Assembly (NCBI GenBank): GCA_041557595.1
Contig: JBFFGE010000132.1
Location: 1 to 13,301, forward strand
DNA length: 13,301 bases
Direction: 5' to 3'
Source: JAOTYV01 sp041557595
Lineage (GTDB): Bacteria > Pseudomonadota > Alphaproteobacteria > UBA8366
Below the pieces are notes generated by a model. The model saw only the letters and a program-made list of their open reading frames with translations. It was not told the DNA's origin and searched no databases. The translations under genes were made by a program, and so were the position numbers. Below are positions 1 through 7,167 of the stretch, in pieces (position 1 is the first letter of the stretch; each line of letters opens with the position of its first letter).

Positions 1-177
1 AAATCGCGCGGCCATTTCCGCGCCGGGTTCAAGCACCTGGTCCCGCCCGAGCAAATCGTCGAAGTCGACGTGCCCGGCCTGACCTCGAACAATCTGAAGA
101 ACTTCGACTGGCAGCACATGCCCCGCCCCGTCTACCCGATGGACCCGGACGCAAGCTGGGAGCCGCCGACGGAGTAA
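1..177 (+). CDS. M81 family (MlrC-like) protein, C-terminal fragment
   Basis: The frame is open from base 1 and ends at TAA 175-177, giving 58 residues; the start lies outside the window. The fragment opens with KSRGHFRAGF and continues with a VDVPGLTS stretch and RPVYPMDPD. This pattern is what I recall from the C-terminal domain of M81/MlrC-like proteins, named after the microcystin-degradation factor MlrC. Most members are uncharacterised putative metallohydrolases, so the substrate cannot be inferred. The metal-binding residues would be in the missing N-terminal part. The family call rests on recall of this C-terminal signature alone. The gene runs towards the receiver-PilZ gene but is separated from it by 262 bases containing a repeat element, so the two are probably not one operon. 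Confidence 0.7.
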   Translation, partial: KSRGHFRAGFKHLVPPEQIVEVDVPGLTSNNLKNFDWQHMPRPVYPMDPDASWEPPTE

Positions 178-213
178 CGGGCGGCTACGCAGGAACGAGA
201 CAGGGAAACGCCC

Positions 214-237
214 CGCCGAATAACTCGCCGAATAACT
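214..237. repeat. 12-bp tandem duplication
   Basis: CGCCGAATAACT occurs twice back to back (214-225 and 226-237). The second copy is also the outer end of the left arm of the inverted repeat. It could be a duplicated terminus of that element or an insertion scar. Confidence 0.75.
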
Positions 238-315
238 AGGGACAGTGTATCATTTTACTCGGCCGGCCGATGCTATTGCGTAGCAAAATTATATACTGTC
301 CCTAGTTATTCGCCG
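226..315. repeat. Inverted-repeat element (MITE/REP-like)
   Basis: Bases 226-260 match the reverse complement of 281-315 at 30 of 35 positions, with a 20-base centre (261-280) that includes GGCCGGCC. The conserved core is AATAACTAGGGACAGT in the left arm, mirrored by ACTGTCCCTAGTTATT in the right arm. Transcribed, this would form a long hairpin. It contains no ORF, so it could only be mobilised in trans. The terminus resembles GGGACAGTATA-type palindromic repeats I recall from many proteobacterial genomes, but that is recall and not a database match. It has no U tract in the position expected for a normal intrinsic terminator. Confidence 0.75.
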
Positions 316-337
316 GCCCCTGCATTTTTACGAAATT

Positions 338-351
338 TTAATAAATTTTAA
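338..351. promoter_or_regulatory. Possible CtrA-like TTAA-N6-TTAA site
   Basis: TTAA at 338-341 and TTAA at 348-351 are separated by six bases in an AT-rich tract about 90 bases upstream of the receiver-PilZ start. The usual CtrA box is TTAA-N7-TTAA, so the spacing is one short. The tract is also an approximate 10-bp tandem repeat (AAATTTTAAT then AAATTTTAAC), so composition alone could explain it. Confidence 0.25.
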
Positions 352-439
352 CAATAATTCGGGATAAGCCCGACCCCCTCTTTTCGGAGGCTGGGCTTCA
401 ACCGTGCGAATTGCGTAAACCTTTAAAAAAAGGCGCAAA

Positions 440-1099
440 ATGGAGAATTTGTCGATTCTGATCGTCGATGACGACGTCCAGTTCGGCCGGCTGGTCAACC
501 GCGTCGTCACGAAAATGGGTCATACCGTCGAGCAGATCGTCAGCTCGCGGGAAATCATGCAGCGCTACGCGAGTTTCTCGCCGGACGTCATTTTCCTCGA
601 CATCTTCATGCCGGATCTCGACGGTCTCGAAATCGCGAAATGGCTCACGGAACAGAATTTCAGCGGCCGCCTCATCTTCATGACGGGCCACGACCCCGCC
701 TTCCTGACCGCGGCGAAGACGGTCGTTGAAGACCGCATCTCGGCGGCGATCGCGACGCTCGAGAAACCAGCGCGGATCGAGGAGATTCGCGCCGTCCTGG
801 AAGGGCCCAAGGAGCCTGTCAGCGCTCCGGCGCCCGCGGAACCCGCCATCGCCGCCGCCAACGAGCGGCGCCGCAACGCGCGCATGAAGACGCTCAAGGC
901 GGCGACGATCGTCTATCGGTTCGACAGCTGCACGATGAAGTGCATCATCCTCGACATATCGGACACCGGCGCGCGGCTGAAGCCCGCCGAATCGATCCAT
1001 TTGCCGGGCACCTTCCGTCTCGTGCTCCACCACGGCGCGTCCTTCGATTGCACGGTGGTCCGGCGCATGGACGATCAATTGGGCGTTCAATTCACCTGA
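440..1099 (+). CDS. Response regulator with receiver and PilZ domains
   Basis: 219 aa. Residues 1-120 form a CheY-like receiver: the acidic pocket is D10-D12, the phosphoacceptor is D54 in VIFLDIFMPDLDG, the switch residue is T82 and the conserved lysine is K109 in EKPAR. An Ala/Pro-rich linker (about 123-141) leads to a PilZ domain (about 142-219). The PilZ domain has both hallmark c-di-GMP motifs: RxxxR (R144-R148) and DxSxxG (D172, S174, G177). The protein therefore looks able both to accept a phosphoryl group and to bind c-di-GMP; its output is unknown, since no DNA-binding or enzymatic domain is present. The ATG at 440 is preceded by a weak AAGGCG. The gene stands alone, convergent with the dehydrogenase. 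Its cognate kinase is not obvious; CckA lies about 1.3 kb away on the opposite strand, but a link is only speculation. Confidence 0.88.
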   Translation: MENLSILIVDDDVQFGRLVNRVVTKMGHTVEQIVSSREIMQRYASFSPDVIFLDIFMPDLDGLEIAKWLTEQNFSGRLIFMTGHDPAFLTAAKTVVEDRISAAIATLEKPARIEEIRAVLEGPKEPVSAPAPAEPAIAAANERRRNARMKTLKAATIVYRFDSCTMKCIILDISDTGARLKPAESIHLPGTFRLVLHHGASFDCTVVRRMDDQLGVQFT

Positions 1100-1101
1100 C
1101 G

Positions 1102-1129
1102 CGCGAGGCGGCTATTCAGCCGCCGCGCG
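1102..1129. terminator. Hairpin between convergent genes, possible bidirectional terminator
   Basis: GGCGGCT (1107-1113) pairs perfectly with AGCCGCC (1118-1124) across an ATTC loop. After one mismatch the stem extends by CGCG (1102-1105) with CGCG (1126-1129). It lies three bases past the receiver-PilZ stop and overlaps the stop codon and last codons of the dehydrogenase. There is no T tract, so intrinsic termination would be weak in either direction. Confidence 0.45.
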
Positions 1130-2308
1130 ACTGAAATCGGCCGTTGCGGGCCGCCACCACAGGCAGTCCGGGCCGATTTCATCGACCGTGTGCAGGCCCA
1201 GCAACCCCATGACGCGGAAAATTTCCTCGTGGAAGATCTCGAGCGCGCGATAGGCGCCCGCCTCGCCGCCCACCGCCGCGCCATAGAGCGTGGGCCGGCC
1301 GGCCATCACCAGATCGGCGCCGAGCGCCAGCCCCTTGATTACGTCGGTGCCACGCCGGAACCCGCTGTCGACGATGACAGTCATGCGCCCGCCGACGCGG
1401 GCCGCGATCTCGGGCAGGATCTGGATCGGCGCGACAGATGCGTCCAGGTTCCGCCCGCCATGATTGGAGACGATAATCCCATCCGCGCCGCCATCGGCGG
1501 CCAGCGCAGCGTCGTCCGGATGCAGGATCCCCTTGACGATGAGGTTGCCGGGCCACCGGTCGCGCAGCACCTTGAGGTCGTCCCAGTCCAGCGTGTCGTT
1601 CTTCAGGGCCGACCGCTTGAAAGTCTTCGACATCAGGCTGTCCATCAGCTCGGGCGGATAGTTCTCGAATTTGGGCACGCCGCGTTTGACGAATTGCTGC
1701 AGCAGACAGCCGGCAAGCCAGCCGGGCTTCGCCAGCAATTGCGCCACCAGCCGGGGGGTGTATTGCAGCGGCACCTCGAAACCGTTGCGATGATTGTATT
1801 CCCGGTTCGAGCCGACGACGCTGTCGACGGTGACGATCAGCGTCTCGAAGCCGACCGATTTCGCCCGGTCGACCAATTTGAAGCTGAGCTCCCGGTCCGA
1901 CCACATATAGAGCTGAAACCACAGATCGCCCCCCGCCTCGTCGACGATCTCCTCCATCGGCGTCATCGCGTTGGTGGCGACCGTACAGGGAACGCCGGCC
2001 TTCGCCGCCGCCTTGGCGAGGGCGACCTCGCCGCCATAGGACAGCAAGCCTGCCGTCCCGGTGGGCGCGACACCGAACGGCATCTTGATGGGTTTGCCAA
2101 AGATCTTGGTCTCGATGCTGCGCGTCGACACATTGGTCAGCACCCGCGTCTTCAGCCTGATATCCTCGAACGCCTTGCGGTTGTTGCTCAGCGCGACCTC
2201 GTCCTCGGTGCCGCGGTCGACGAACTCGAAAATGCCGCGCGGCAGCCGCCGCTGCGCCATCCGCCGCAGATCCTCGATGTTGTATGCGTCCAGTTTGCTG
2301 CCGGCCAT
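1112..2308 (-). CDS. FMN-dependent alpha-hydroxy-acid dehydrogenase (LldD/glycolate oxidase family)
   Basis: 398 aa, the usual length for this TIM-barrel flavoenzyme family, which oxidises L-2-hydroxy acids such as lactate, glycolate or mandelate. Visible family landmarks are APTGTAGL (about 81-88), the FMN/substrate segment WFQLYMW (130-136), the barrel lysine K259 in IVKGILHPDDA, the catalytic histidine H283 with R286 in SNHGGRNLD, D314 in VDSGFRRG, and AGRPTLYG (336-343). Two deviations may affect substrate choice. The position of glycolate oxidase Tyr24 appears to be Phe29 (GIFEFVDRG), and the usual VDGGIRRG is VDSGFRRG. The substrate cannot be assigned. The ATG at 2308 has a strong Shine-Dalgarno (GAGGGAGG, bases 2317-2324) eight bases upstream. 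The gene is co-directional with cckA and 89 bases downstream of it; it may have its own promoter, but I saw no convincing one. Confidence 0.9.
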   Translation of the reverse strand: MAGSKLDAYNIEDLRRMAQRRLPRGIFEFVDRGTEDEVALSNNRKAFEDIRLKTRVLTNVSTRSIETKIFGKPIKMPFGVAPTGTAGLLSYGGEVALAKAAAKAGVPCTVATNAMTPMEEIVDEAGGDLWFQLYMWSDRELSFKLVDRAKSVGFETLIVTVDSVVGSNREYNHRNGFEVPLQYTPRLVAQLLAKPGWLAGCLLQQFVKRGVPKFENYPPELMDSLMSKTFKRSALKNDTLDWDDLKVLRDRWPGNLIVKGILHPDDAALAADGGADGIIVSNHGGRNLDASVAPIQILPEIAARVGGRMTVIVDSGFRRGTDVIKGLALGADLVMAGRPTLYGAAVGGEAGAYRALEIFHEEIFRVMGLLGLHTVDEIGPDCLWWRPATADFSRAAAE

Positions 2309-2397
2309 CGCCCATGCCTCCCTCGAAATGTTGGCGAGGGCAAAACGATAGCATAGGGCCGCACGGGGGGTGCAATCGGGCGCCGGGCCCGGCTGGT

Positions 2398-4608
2398 TTA
2401 CGCGCCGTCCTCCAGCACGTCCTTCACCTTGCCGGCGAGTTGCTTGAGGCTGAAGGGCTTGGCGAGGAAGCTCACGTTTTCGGTGTTCTTGACTTCGCGC
2501 AGCACCGATTCCTGGGCGTAGCCGGAAATGCAGATCACCGGCAAGTGCGGCATCTTGCGCCGCGCATGGGCGATCACTGCCGGGCCGTCCACCTTGGGCA
2601 TCACCATGTCGGTGATCAGCAGGTCGATCGCCTCGTCGTTGAGCAATTCGATCGCGCTTTCGCCGTTGCGCGCCTCGATCACCCGGTAGCCCTTGCTGCG
2701 CAACGCGCGCGCACCGAACAGCCGCACCGGGTCTTCGTCCTCGACCAGGAGAATGGTGCCGCCGCCGGTCAGGTCCTTGCCCGCGGGCGCGCCCTCGGCC
2801 GGCATGCGGATGGTCGCGTCTTCCTCCTCGCCGGTATAGCGCTGCAGGTAGATCGTGAAGGTCGAGCCTTTGCCATGACCGTCACTCTCGGCAAAAATGA
2901 AACCGCCGGTCTGCTTGATGATGCCATACACGGTGGCGAGGCCGAGCCCGGTTCCCGAGCCCACCTCCTTAGTGGTGAAGAAGGGGTCGAAAATCCGGTC
3001 GAGCAGATCGGACGACATGCCGACACCGTTGTCGGCCACCGTGATCATCACGTAGTCGCCCGCCGGCATCATTTCCGAATGCGCCCGGTCGATCTCCGAC
3101 AGCAGGCTGCAATTGCGCGTCGAGATGGTCAGGTTGCCGCCGCGCGGCATGGCGTCGCGCGCGTTTACGGCCAGGTTGATGATCACTTGTTCGAGCTGCC
3201 CCTGATCGACCTTGACCCGGCCGAGGTCGCGGCCATGAACGAATTTCAGATTGATCGATTCGCCGAGCAACCGGTTCAGCAGGTTCGACAGTTCCGCCAG
3301 TACATCGGTCACGTCGAGCACACGCGGCTGCAGCGTCTGCTGGCGCGAGAAGGCCAGCAGCTGGCGGACGAGACGCGCGCCCCGGTTGGCGTTCTGCTTG
3401 ATCTGCATGATGTCGGCGAAGCTCTGCTCGCCCGGCTGATAGCGCTGCAGCAGCAGGTCGCAGAAACCGATCATCGCCGTCAGCAGGTTATTGAAGTCGT
3501 GCGCGATGCCGCCGGCGAGTTGGCCGACCGCCTGCATCTTCTGCGATTGCGAAAACTGGACCTCGAGCTTTTTCTTTTCGGTGGTGTCGATCAGATGCAA
3601 GGCGAGACCGCCGGAGGACGGCGTCTCATCGTCGGGACGTTCCGGCAGCCGCGAAAAATAGATCGTGGCCACGCGATGGCCCGCATCCTCGATTTCCACA
3701 TCCACCGGAACCGCCAGCAGGCTGCTGTCCGCAGTGCCGGAAAAGCGCCGCTCGAGCGCCGGCCGGTCCGCTTCGCGCACGAATTCGGTGATCGGCCGGC
3801 CGACCGGATCGAGGCATCCGATCAGATCGCGGCAGGCCGGATTGCATTCGATCACGCAGCCCTCCGCATCGACGACCGCCATGCCGACCGGCACCGTTTC
3901 GAACTGGTTGCGCAGCCCGGCGAGCGCGCCGTGCATGGCTTCCAACCCGGCCTCGGCGGTCACGTCGCGGCTCGACCAGACGACTTCGCCCGGACCGCCC
4001 GGCGCCGCCGCCACCTGGATCCGCATGGGCGACCGGCCCGCGCGCGGCAGCGTCACCTCCACTTCCGCCGCGACGCCGTTCAGCGCCCGGTCGCGGAGCC
4101 GCTTGACCGCGGTCGTGGTCGCATTCTCCTCGGGAAAGACGTAAAGCGTCCAAATTCCCGACTCTTGCTTCGTTTCCGCGCCGCATCGGGCAAGAAATTC
4201 CAGAAACCGGCGGTTCGCATAAACCAGCCGGCCATCGCCGTCTTCCAGCGCCAGACCGCTGCCATCGAGCGCGCCGGCGCGCCGCAACATATCTTCCGCC
4301 GCCTCGCGACGGCCGCGGATGCCGCCCCACAGCAGCAGGAGCGATACCAGACCGAGCACGGCGACGATGGCATAGGATTGCCACCATGTGCCGGGCGCCA
4401 GACCGGTGACCGCCTCGAAATAATACAAAGCGCCAATTCCGGACGCAAACAGGAGCAACAGCAAAAACAGCCGGCCGCCGCCGCCGGATGGCGGTGCAAT
4501 CTCGACCGGCAGGGTGTGCACCTCGCCGCCGAGCGACACCGATGTCAGGTCCCCGTCCTGGCTCGGTTCGGGCAACACCGAAATCGCTTCTTTCTGTTCA
4601 TCCGGCAC
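2398..4608 (-). CDS. cckA: Hybrid sensor histidine kinase CckA
   Basis: 736 aa from a GTG start. Two N-terminal membrane segments (about 47-64 and 78-97) are followed by two PAS-like regions (about 113-220 and 230-345). The HisKA domain has the phosphoaccepting H370 in GGIAHDFNNLL. The HATPase domain shows NLAVNARDAMP (478-488), DNGVGM (526-531), DPFFTTK (541-547) and GTGLGLATVYG. A C-terminal receiver has VEDED (622-626), phosphoacceptor D667 and K717. This is the CckA layout: in Caulobacter and relatives CckA phosphorylates ChpT, which feeds CtrA and CpdR. All catalytic residues seen are intact. The GTG at 4608 lies inside the end of flhB (11-base overlap) and is preceded by GGAGA at suitable spacing, which indicates translational coupling. 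A longer in-frame extension upstream to 4707 would run far into flhB and is unlikely. ChpT and CtrA genes are not in the window. Confidence 0.93.
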   Translation of the reverse strand: MPDEQKEAISVLPEPSQDGDLTSVSLGGEVHTLPVEIAPPSGGGGRLFLLLLLFASGIGALYYFEAVTGLAPGTWWQSYAIVAVLGLVSLLLLWGGIRGRREAAEDMLRRAGALDGSGLALEDGDGRLVYANRRFLEFLARCGAETKQESGIWTLYVFPEENATTTAVKRLRDRALNGVAAEVEVTLPRAGRSPMRIQVAAAPGGPGEVVWSSRDVTAEAGLEAMHGALAGLRNQFETVPVGMAVVDAEGCVIECNPACRDLIGCLDPVGRPITEFVREADRPALERRFSGTADSSLLAVPVDVEIEDAGHRVATIYFSRLPERPDDETPSSGGLALHLIDTTEKKKLEVQFSQSQKMQAVGQLAGGIAHDFNNLLTAMIGFCDLLLQRYQPGEQSFADIMQIKQNANRGARLVRQLLAFSRQQTLQPRVLDVTDVLAELSNLLNRLLGESINLKFVHGRDLGRVKVDQGQLEQVIINLAVNARDAMPRGGNLTISTRNCSLLSEIDRAHSEMMPAGDYVMITVADNGVGMSSDLLDRIFDPFFTTKEVGSGTGLGLATVYGIIKQTGGFIFAESDGHGKGSTFTIYLQRYTGEEEDATIRMPAEGAPAGKDLTGGGTILLVEDEDPVRLFGARALRSKGYRVIEARNGESAIELLNDEAIDLLITDMVMPKVDGPAVIAHARRKMPHLPVICISGYAQESVLREVKNTENVSFLAKPFSLKQLAGKVKDVLEDGA

Positions 4609-5692
4609 GCGGAGTCTCCACTGGCATCGACCGGCCCCTGAGGCCCCAGACATAGCTGATGACCTCGGCCACGGCCTGATAGTGCTCCGCCGGGACCTCG
4701 GCATCAAGCTCTACTGATGCGTAAAGCGCCCGCGCCAAAGGGGGATTTTCGACGATCGCAATATCATGCTCCTCGGCCAGTTCGCGTATGCGTTGCGCAA
4801 CCAGATCCGTGCCCTTGGCGACGAGGACCGGCGCCGCCATATCGGCCGGTTTGTATTTCAATGCGATAGCGAAATGAGTTGGGTTGGTGACCACCACATC
4901 CGCCTCCGGCACCGCCTGCATCATGCGGTTGCGGGCCCGGTCCTGACGGATCTGGCGCAACCGCTGCTTGACCACCGGATCGCCCTCGGACTGCTTGAAT
5001 TCCTCTTTTACTTCCTGCTTCGTCATCCGCATCTGCTTGTGATGCTGCTGGCGCTGGAAGATGATGTCCACGAAGGCGATCACGAAGAGCACCGCGACCA
5101 CCGCGATCAGCATCTTCATCACCAACCCATGCAGGGCGGACAGAAAATCGGGCAGCGAAAAGGTCGGGACGATGTCGAGCGCGTCGAGCGTGGGCAGGAC
5201 GACGATCAGACCGACCGCGCCGACGATCGAAATCTTGAACAGCCCCTTGACGAATTCCATGAACTGCTTGATCGAGAAGATCCGCTTGACGCCCTTGATC
5301 GGACTAATCTTTTCGGATTTTATCTCGAGCACTTTCGGCGAATAGACCAATCCGTTCTGCAGGATCGGTCCCGCCGCCGCGACGAGGAAGAAGAACAGCA
5401 AGGGCAGGATCAGTACGCCGATCGCCTCGGCAAAGGCGCTGAACAGAAGGTGCCCCGCCACCGCGGTATCGAGGGCGTGCAAGTGCGGCGTTTCGACGAA
5501 CGGCAGCAGCGACACCCGCATGTCGGTCATCAGCCGGGGCGCCATCAACCCGACCACCAGCGTCCCGACCAGCAAGGTCAGCCAGGTGTTGATCTCGCGG
5601 CTGACCGCGACCTGCCCCTTCTTGCGCCCGTCTTCGAGCTTTTTGGGGGTCGGTTCCTCGGTTTTTTGAAGGTCGTCTGTTTGTTCCGACAT
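4598..5692 (-). CDS. flhB: Flagellar type III export switch protein FlhB
   Basis: 364 aa. The N-terminus (SEQTDDLQKTEEPTPKKLED) is the typical FlhB opening. Four membrane segments lie at about 37-51, 84-110, 152-170 and 186-212, followed by a charged linker and the cytoplasmic domain. The autocleavage motif NPTH is intact at 270-273 (VVVTNPTHFAIALKY). FlhB sits at the base of the export gate, and self-cleavage between N and P switches export from rod/hook to filament substrates. I chose the ATG at 5692 because the protein then begins like other FlhB proteins; a longer frame to 5785 would overlap fliR and adds an unrelated N-terminus. The gap to fliR is 38 bases and the Shine-Dalgarno is weak. 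The 3' end overlaps the cckA start. Confidence 0.95.
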   Translation of the reverse strand: MSEQTDDLQKTEEPTPKKLEDGRKKGQVAVSREINTWLTLLVGTLVVGLMAPRLMTDMRVSLLPFVETPHLHALDTAVAGHLLFSAFAEAIGVLILPLLFFFLVAAAGPILQNGLVYSPKVLEIKSEKISPIKGVKRIFSIKQFMEFVKGLFKISIVGAVGLIVVLPTLDALDIVPTFSLPDFLSALHGLVMKMLIAVVAVLFVIAFVDIIFQRQQHHKQMRMTKQEVKEEFKQSEGDPVVKQRLRQIRQDRARNRMMQAVPEADVVVTNPTHFAIALKYKPADMAAPVLVAKGTDLVAQRIRELAEEHDIAIVENPPLARALYASVELDAEVPAEHYQAVAEVISYVWGLRGRSMPVETPRAG

Positions 5693-5730
5693 CGTCCAAA
5701 TCCGCGCCGCCTCACGGCCGACGCTTGCGG

Positions 5731-6495
5731 TTAACCGGGAAGAAGCACCCGCGAGAAAGAGGTCTGGTAGTAATTCAGGAACCACAAAAGCGCCGCCGGA
5801 AAGGTCACCATCATGATGAACAGGCCGAGCATGATCTGAGCCGGCAGCGCGACGAAAAAAATCGGCATCTGCGGCATCAGGCGGGCGAGCAGCCCCATGC
5901 CGGTATAAAACACGATGCCGAACAAAAGAAACGGCATGGCGATCTGCAGGCCAATGCGAAAACTGTCGGCCAGCAACCGCGCGAGGGTATCGGCGAAATC
6001 GCCGAAGGCCGGCAGCACGCCCGGTGCGAACAGGTTATAGCCGTCCGACAATGCCATCAGCATGAGGTGATGGGTATCGGTGACAAAGATCAGCAGGAGC
6101 CCGAGAACGGACAGAAAGACCGCCGGCAGCGCCCCTTGATCCGAGAGCATGGGATTGAACAGGAGCGCGTTCGCAAACCCGCTCAGAAACGCGAGCATCG
6201 CACCGCCGGTCGCCAGGGCGGACAGCAGCACCCGCGCCACCGTGCCGATGAAGAACCCGATCAGGATTTCGCCGCTCAGCAACATCACCAACGCCGCCGG
6301 CGCCGCCGGGATCGCGGGCAGCCGCGCCGCCAATGCCGGCGTCAAGACGGCGGTAATGGTCAACGCCAGGGCCAGCCGAATGCGCGGCGACACATATGTT
6401 TCGCCGAACCCGGGCAAAATCGACATGGTGGCGCCAATGCGGGAAAACACCAGGAGATAGGAAAATATTTCAGCGGGAAGCAGACTCGCCAGCAT
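5731..6495 (-). CDS. fliR: Flagellar export gate protein FliR
   Basis: 254 aa, normal for FliR, and strongly hydrophobic with about six membrane segments spread from residue 8 to 245. Recognisable stretches are the N-terminal RIGATMSILPGFG, the GEILIGFFIG segment (about 74-83) and a C-terminal membrane segment ending near FLNYYQTSFSR. FliR joins FliP and FliQ in the helical export gate inside the basal body. The start at 6495 lies only six bases after the fliQ stop, so the two are almost certainly co-transcribed and probably translationally linked. No disrupted region is visible. Confidence 0.95.
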   Translation of the reverse strand: MLASLLPAEIFSYLLVFSRIGATMSILPGFGETYVSPRIRLALALTITAVLTPALAARLPAIPAAPAALVMLLSGEILIGFFIGTVARVLLSALATGGAMLAFLSGFANALLFNPMLSDQGALPAVFLSVLGLLLIFVTDTHHLMLMALSDGYNLFAPGVLPAFGDFADTLARLLADSFRIGLQIAMPFLLFGIVFYTGMGLLARLMPQMPIFFVALPAQIMLGLFIMMVTFPAALLWFLNYYQTSFSRVLLPG

Positions 6496-6501
6496 GGGCG
6501 G

Positions 6502-6768
6502 TCAGCCAATTCCCACGATACGCGTGGCGATCGATTCCATGAAGCGCTGCATGATGCCGAACATGAACGGCATCAGCACCAGGAGCGACGCGAACACCAC
6601 CAGGATCTTGGGCACGAAGGTAAGCGTCATTTCCTGGATAGACGTCAAAGCCTGGAACAGCGCAATCGCCAGGCCGACGACCAATCCCACCAACATGATG
6701 GGGCTCGCCACCTTCAGGGTCGTATAGATCGCATCCCGGGCGAAATCCAGAACTTGCGCTTCGTTCAT
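6502..6768 (-). CDS. fliQ: Flagellar export gate protein FliQ
   Basis: 88 aa, the standard FliQ size. There are two membrane hairpins (about 17-41 and 51-75) with the family pattern SPIMLVGLVVGLAIALFQA followed by TSIQEMTLTFVPKI. FliQ packs around FliP and FliR in the export gate. The ATG at 6768 is preceded by GGGAGG ten bases upstream, but that ribosome-binding sequence can pair with CCTCC directly before the ATG (separate entry). The gene follows fliE after 90 bases and precedes fliR by six. Confidence 0.95.
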   Translation of the reverse strand: MNEAQVLDFARDAIYTTLKVASPIMLVGLVVGLAIALFQALTSIQEMTLTFVPKILVVFASLLVLMPFMFGIMQRFMESIATRIVGIG

Positions 6769-6769
6769 C

Positions 6770-6783
6770 GGAGGACCGCCTCC
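6770..6783 (-). promoter_or_regulatory. Hairpin covering the fliQ Shine-Dalgarno sequence
   Basis: Read on the minus strand, GGAGG (6783-6779), loop CGGT, CCTCC (6774-6770), then G and the fliQ ATG. The five-base-pair stem would hide the ribosome-binding site of fliQ or, when ribosomes melt it, set its translation level. The stem is short, so its effect is uncertain. Confidence 0.4.
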
Positions 6784-6806
6784 CGCATCGGGTCACGCAT
6801 CGGGTC
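6784..6806. repeat. 11-bp direct repeat in the fliE-fliQ gap
   Basis: CGCATCGGGTC occurs at 6784-6794 and again at 6796-6806, separated by one A. It is followed by a GC-rich stretch (CCGGGGGCCC). It is probably a local slippage duplication; no function is evident. Confidence 0.6.
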
Positions 6807-6858
6807 CCGGGGGCCCGCAAACGCGATGGCGCGCAAGCGGTTCACGCTACGGCGCATG

Positions 6859-7167
6859 TCAGATCGGCATCCGCATGATTTCCTGATAGGCGCTGAGGAC
6901 CCGGTCGCGCACCGCGACCACGGCCTGCAATGTCATTTCCGCATTGGATACCGCGGCGACCACATCGAGCAGTTCGGCTTCGCCGACGACCGCCTTGGCG
7001 GTCACGGCCTCGGCCTTCTTGCCTGTCGTCATCGCATCCTCGGCAACCTTTTCCATCAAATCCTTGAAGCTGCCGGCCGCGGGCGTGGCGCGCGCATCCA
7101 TCCCGTCGCCGCCGAGCTTGGCCGCCTGATTGAACGCCTTGATGGCATCGGTCGGGTTTATCATCAT
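6859..7167 (-). CDS. fliE: Flagellar hook-basal body protein FliE
   Basis: 102 aa, typical for FliE. The N-terminus (MMINPTDAIKAF) and the C-terminal helix with NAEMTLQAVVAVRDRVLSAY and ending EIMRMPI are the family signatures. FliE links the MS ring and export gate to the proximal rod and is the first rod-type substrate exported. The start is one of two adjacent ATG codons (7167 or 7164); a strong GAGGGGAGGAAG Shine-Dalgarno lies just upstream (about 7172-7183). The gene sits between flgC and fliQ, the common alphaproteobacterial order. Confidence 0.95.
   Translation of the reverse strand: MMINPTDAIKAFNQAAKLGGDGMDARATPAAGSFKDLMEKVAEDAMTTGKKAEAVTAKAVVGEAELLDVVAAVSNAEMTLQAVVAVRDRVLSAYQEIMRMPI

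Larger units (their letters stand above)
178..439. other. Non-coding region upstream of the receiver-PilZ gene
   Basis: This 262-base gap contains a short tandem duplication (214-237), a large inverted repeat (226-315), an AT-rich tract (325-360) and a possible two-part leader hairpin. In the hairpin, AAGCCC at 366-371 pairs with GGGCTT at 393-398, and CCTC at 377-380 pairs with GAGG at 387-390. I found no credible small gene. The AT-rich tract stands out against GC-rich surroundings and is the natural place for the promoter of the downstream gene. Confidence 0.6.

Noticed and set aside
393..408. Possible sigma-54 element (GGGCTTCAACCGTGCG) ahead of the receiver-PilZ gene
   Set aside because: GG/GC spacing is right, but most other consensus positions do not match, and it overlaps the leader hairpin.
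1179..2375. Second 398-codon minus-strand frame overlapping the dehydrogenase
   Set aside because: It is a frame-shifted copy of the same DNA with no family motif; the dehydrogenase frame contains all catalytic motifs and a strong ribosome-binding site.
2284..4641. 785-codon open frame on the plus strand opposite cckA
   Set aside because: It is antisense to a fully convincing CckA, is rich in Arg/His/Gln/Ala as expected from a GC-rich shadow frame, and shows no domain or ribosome-binding site.
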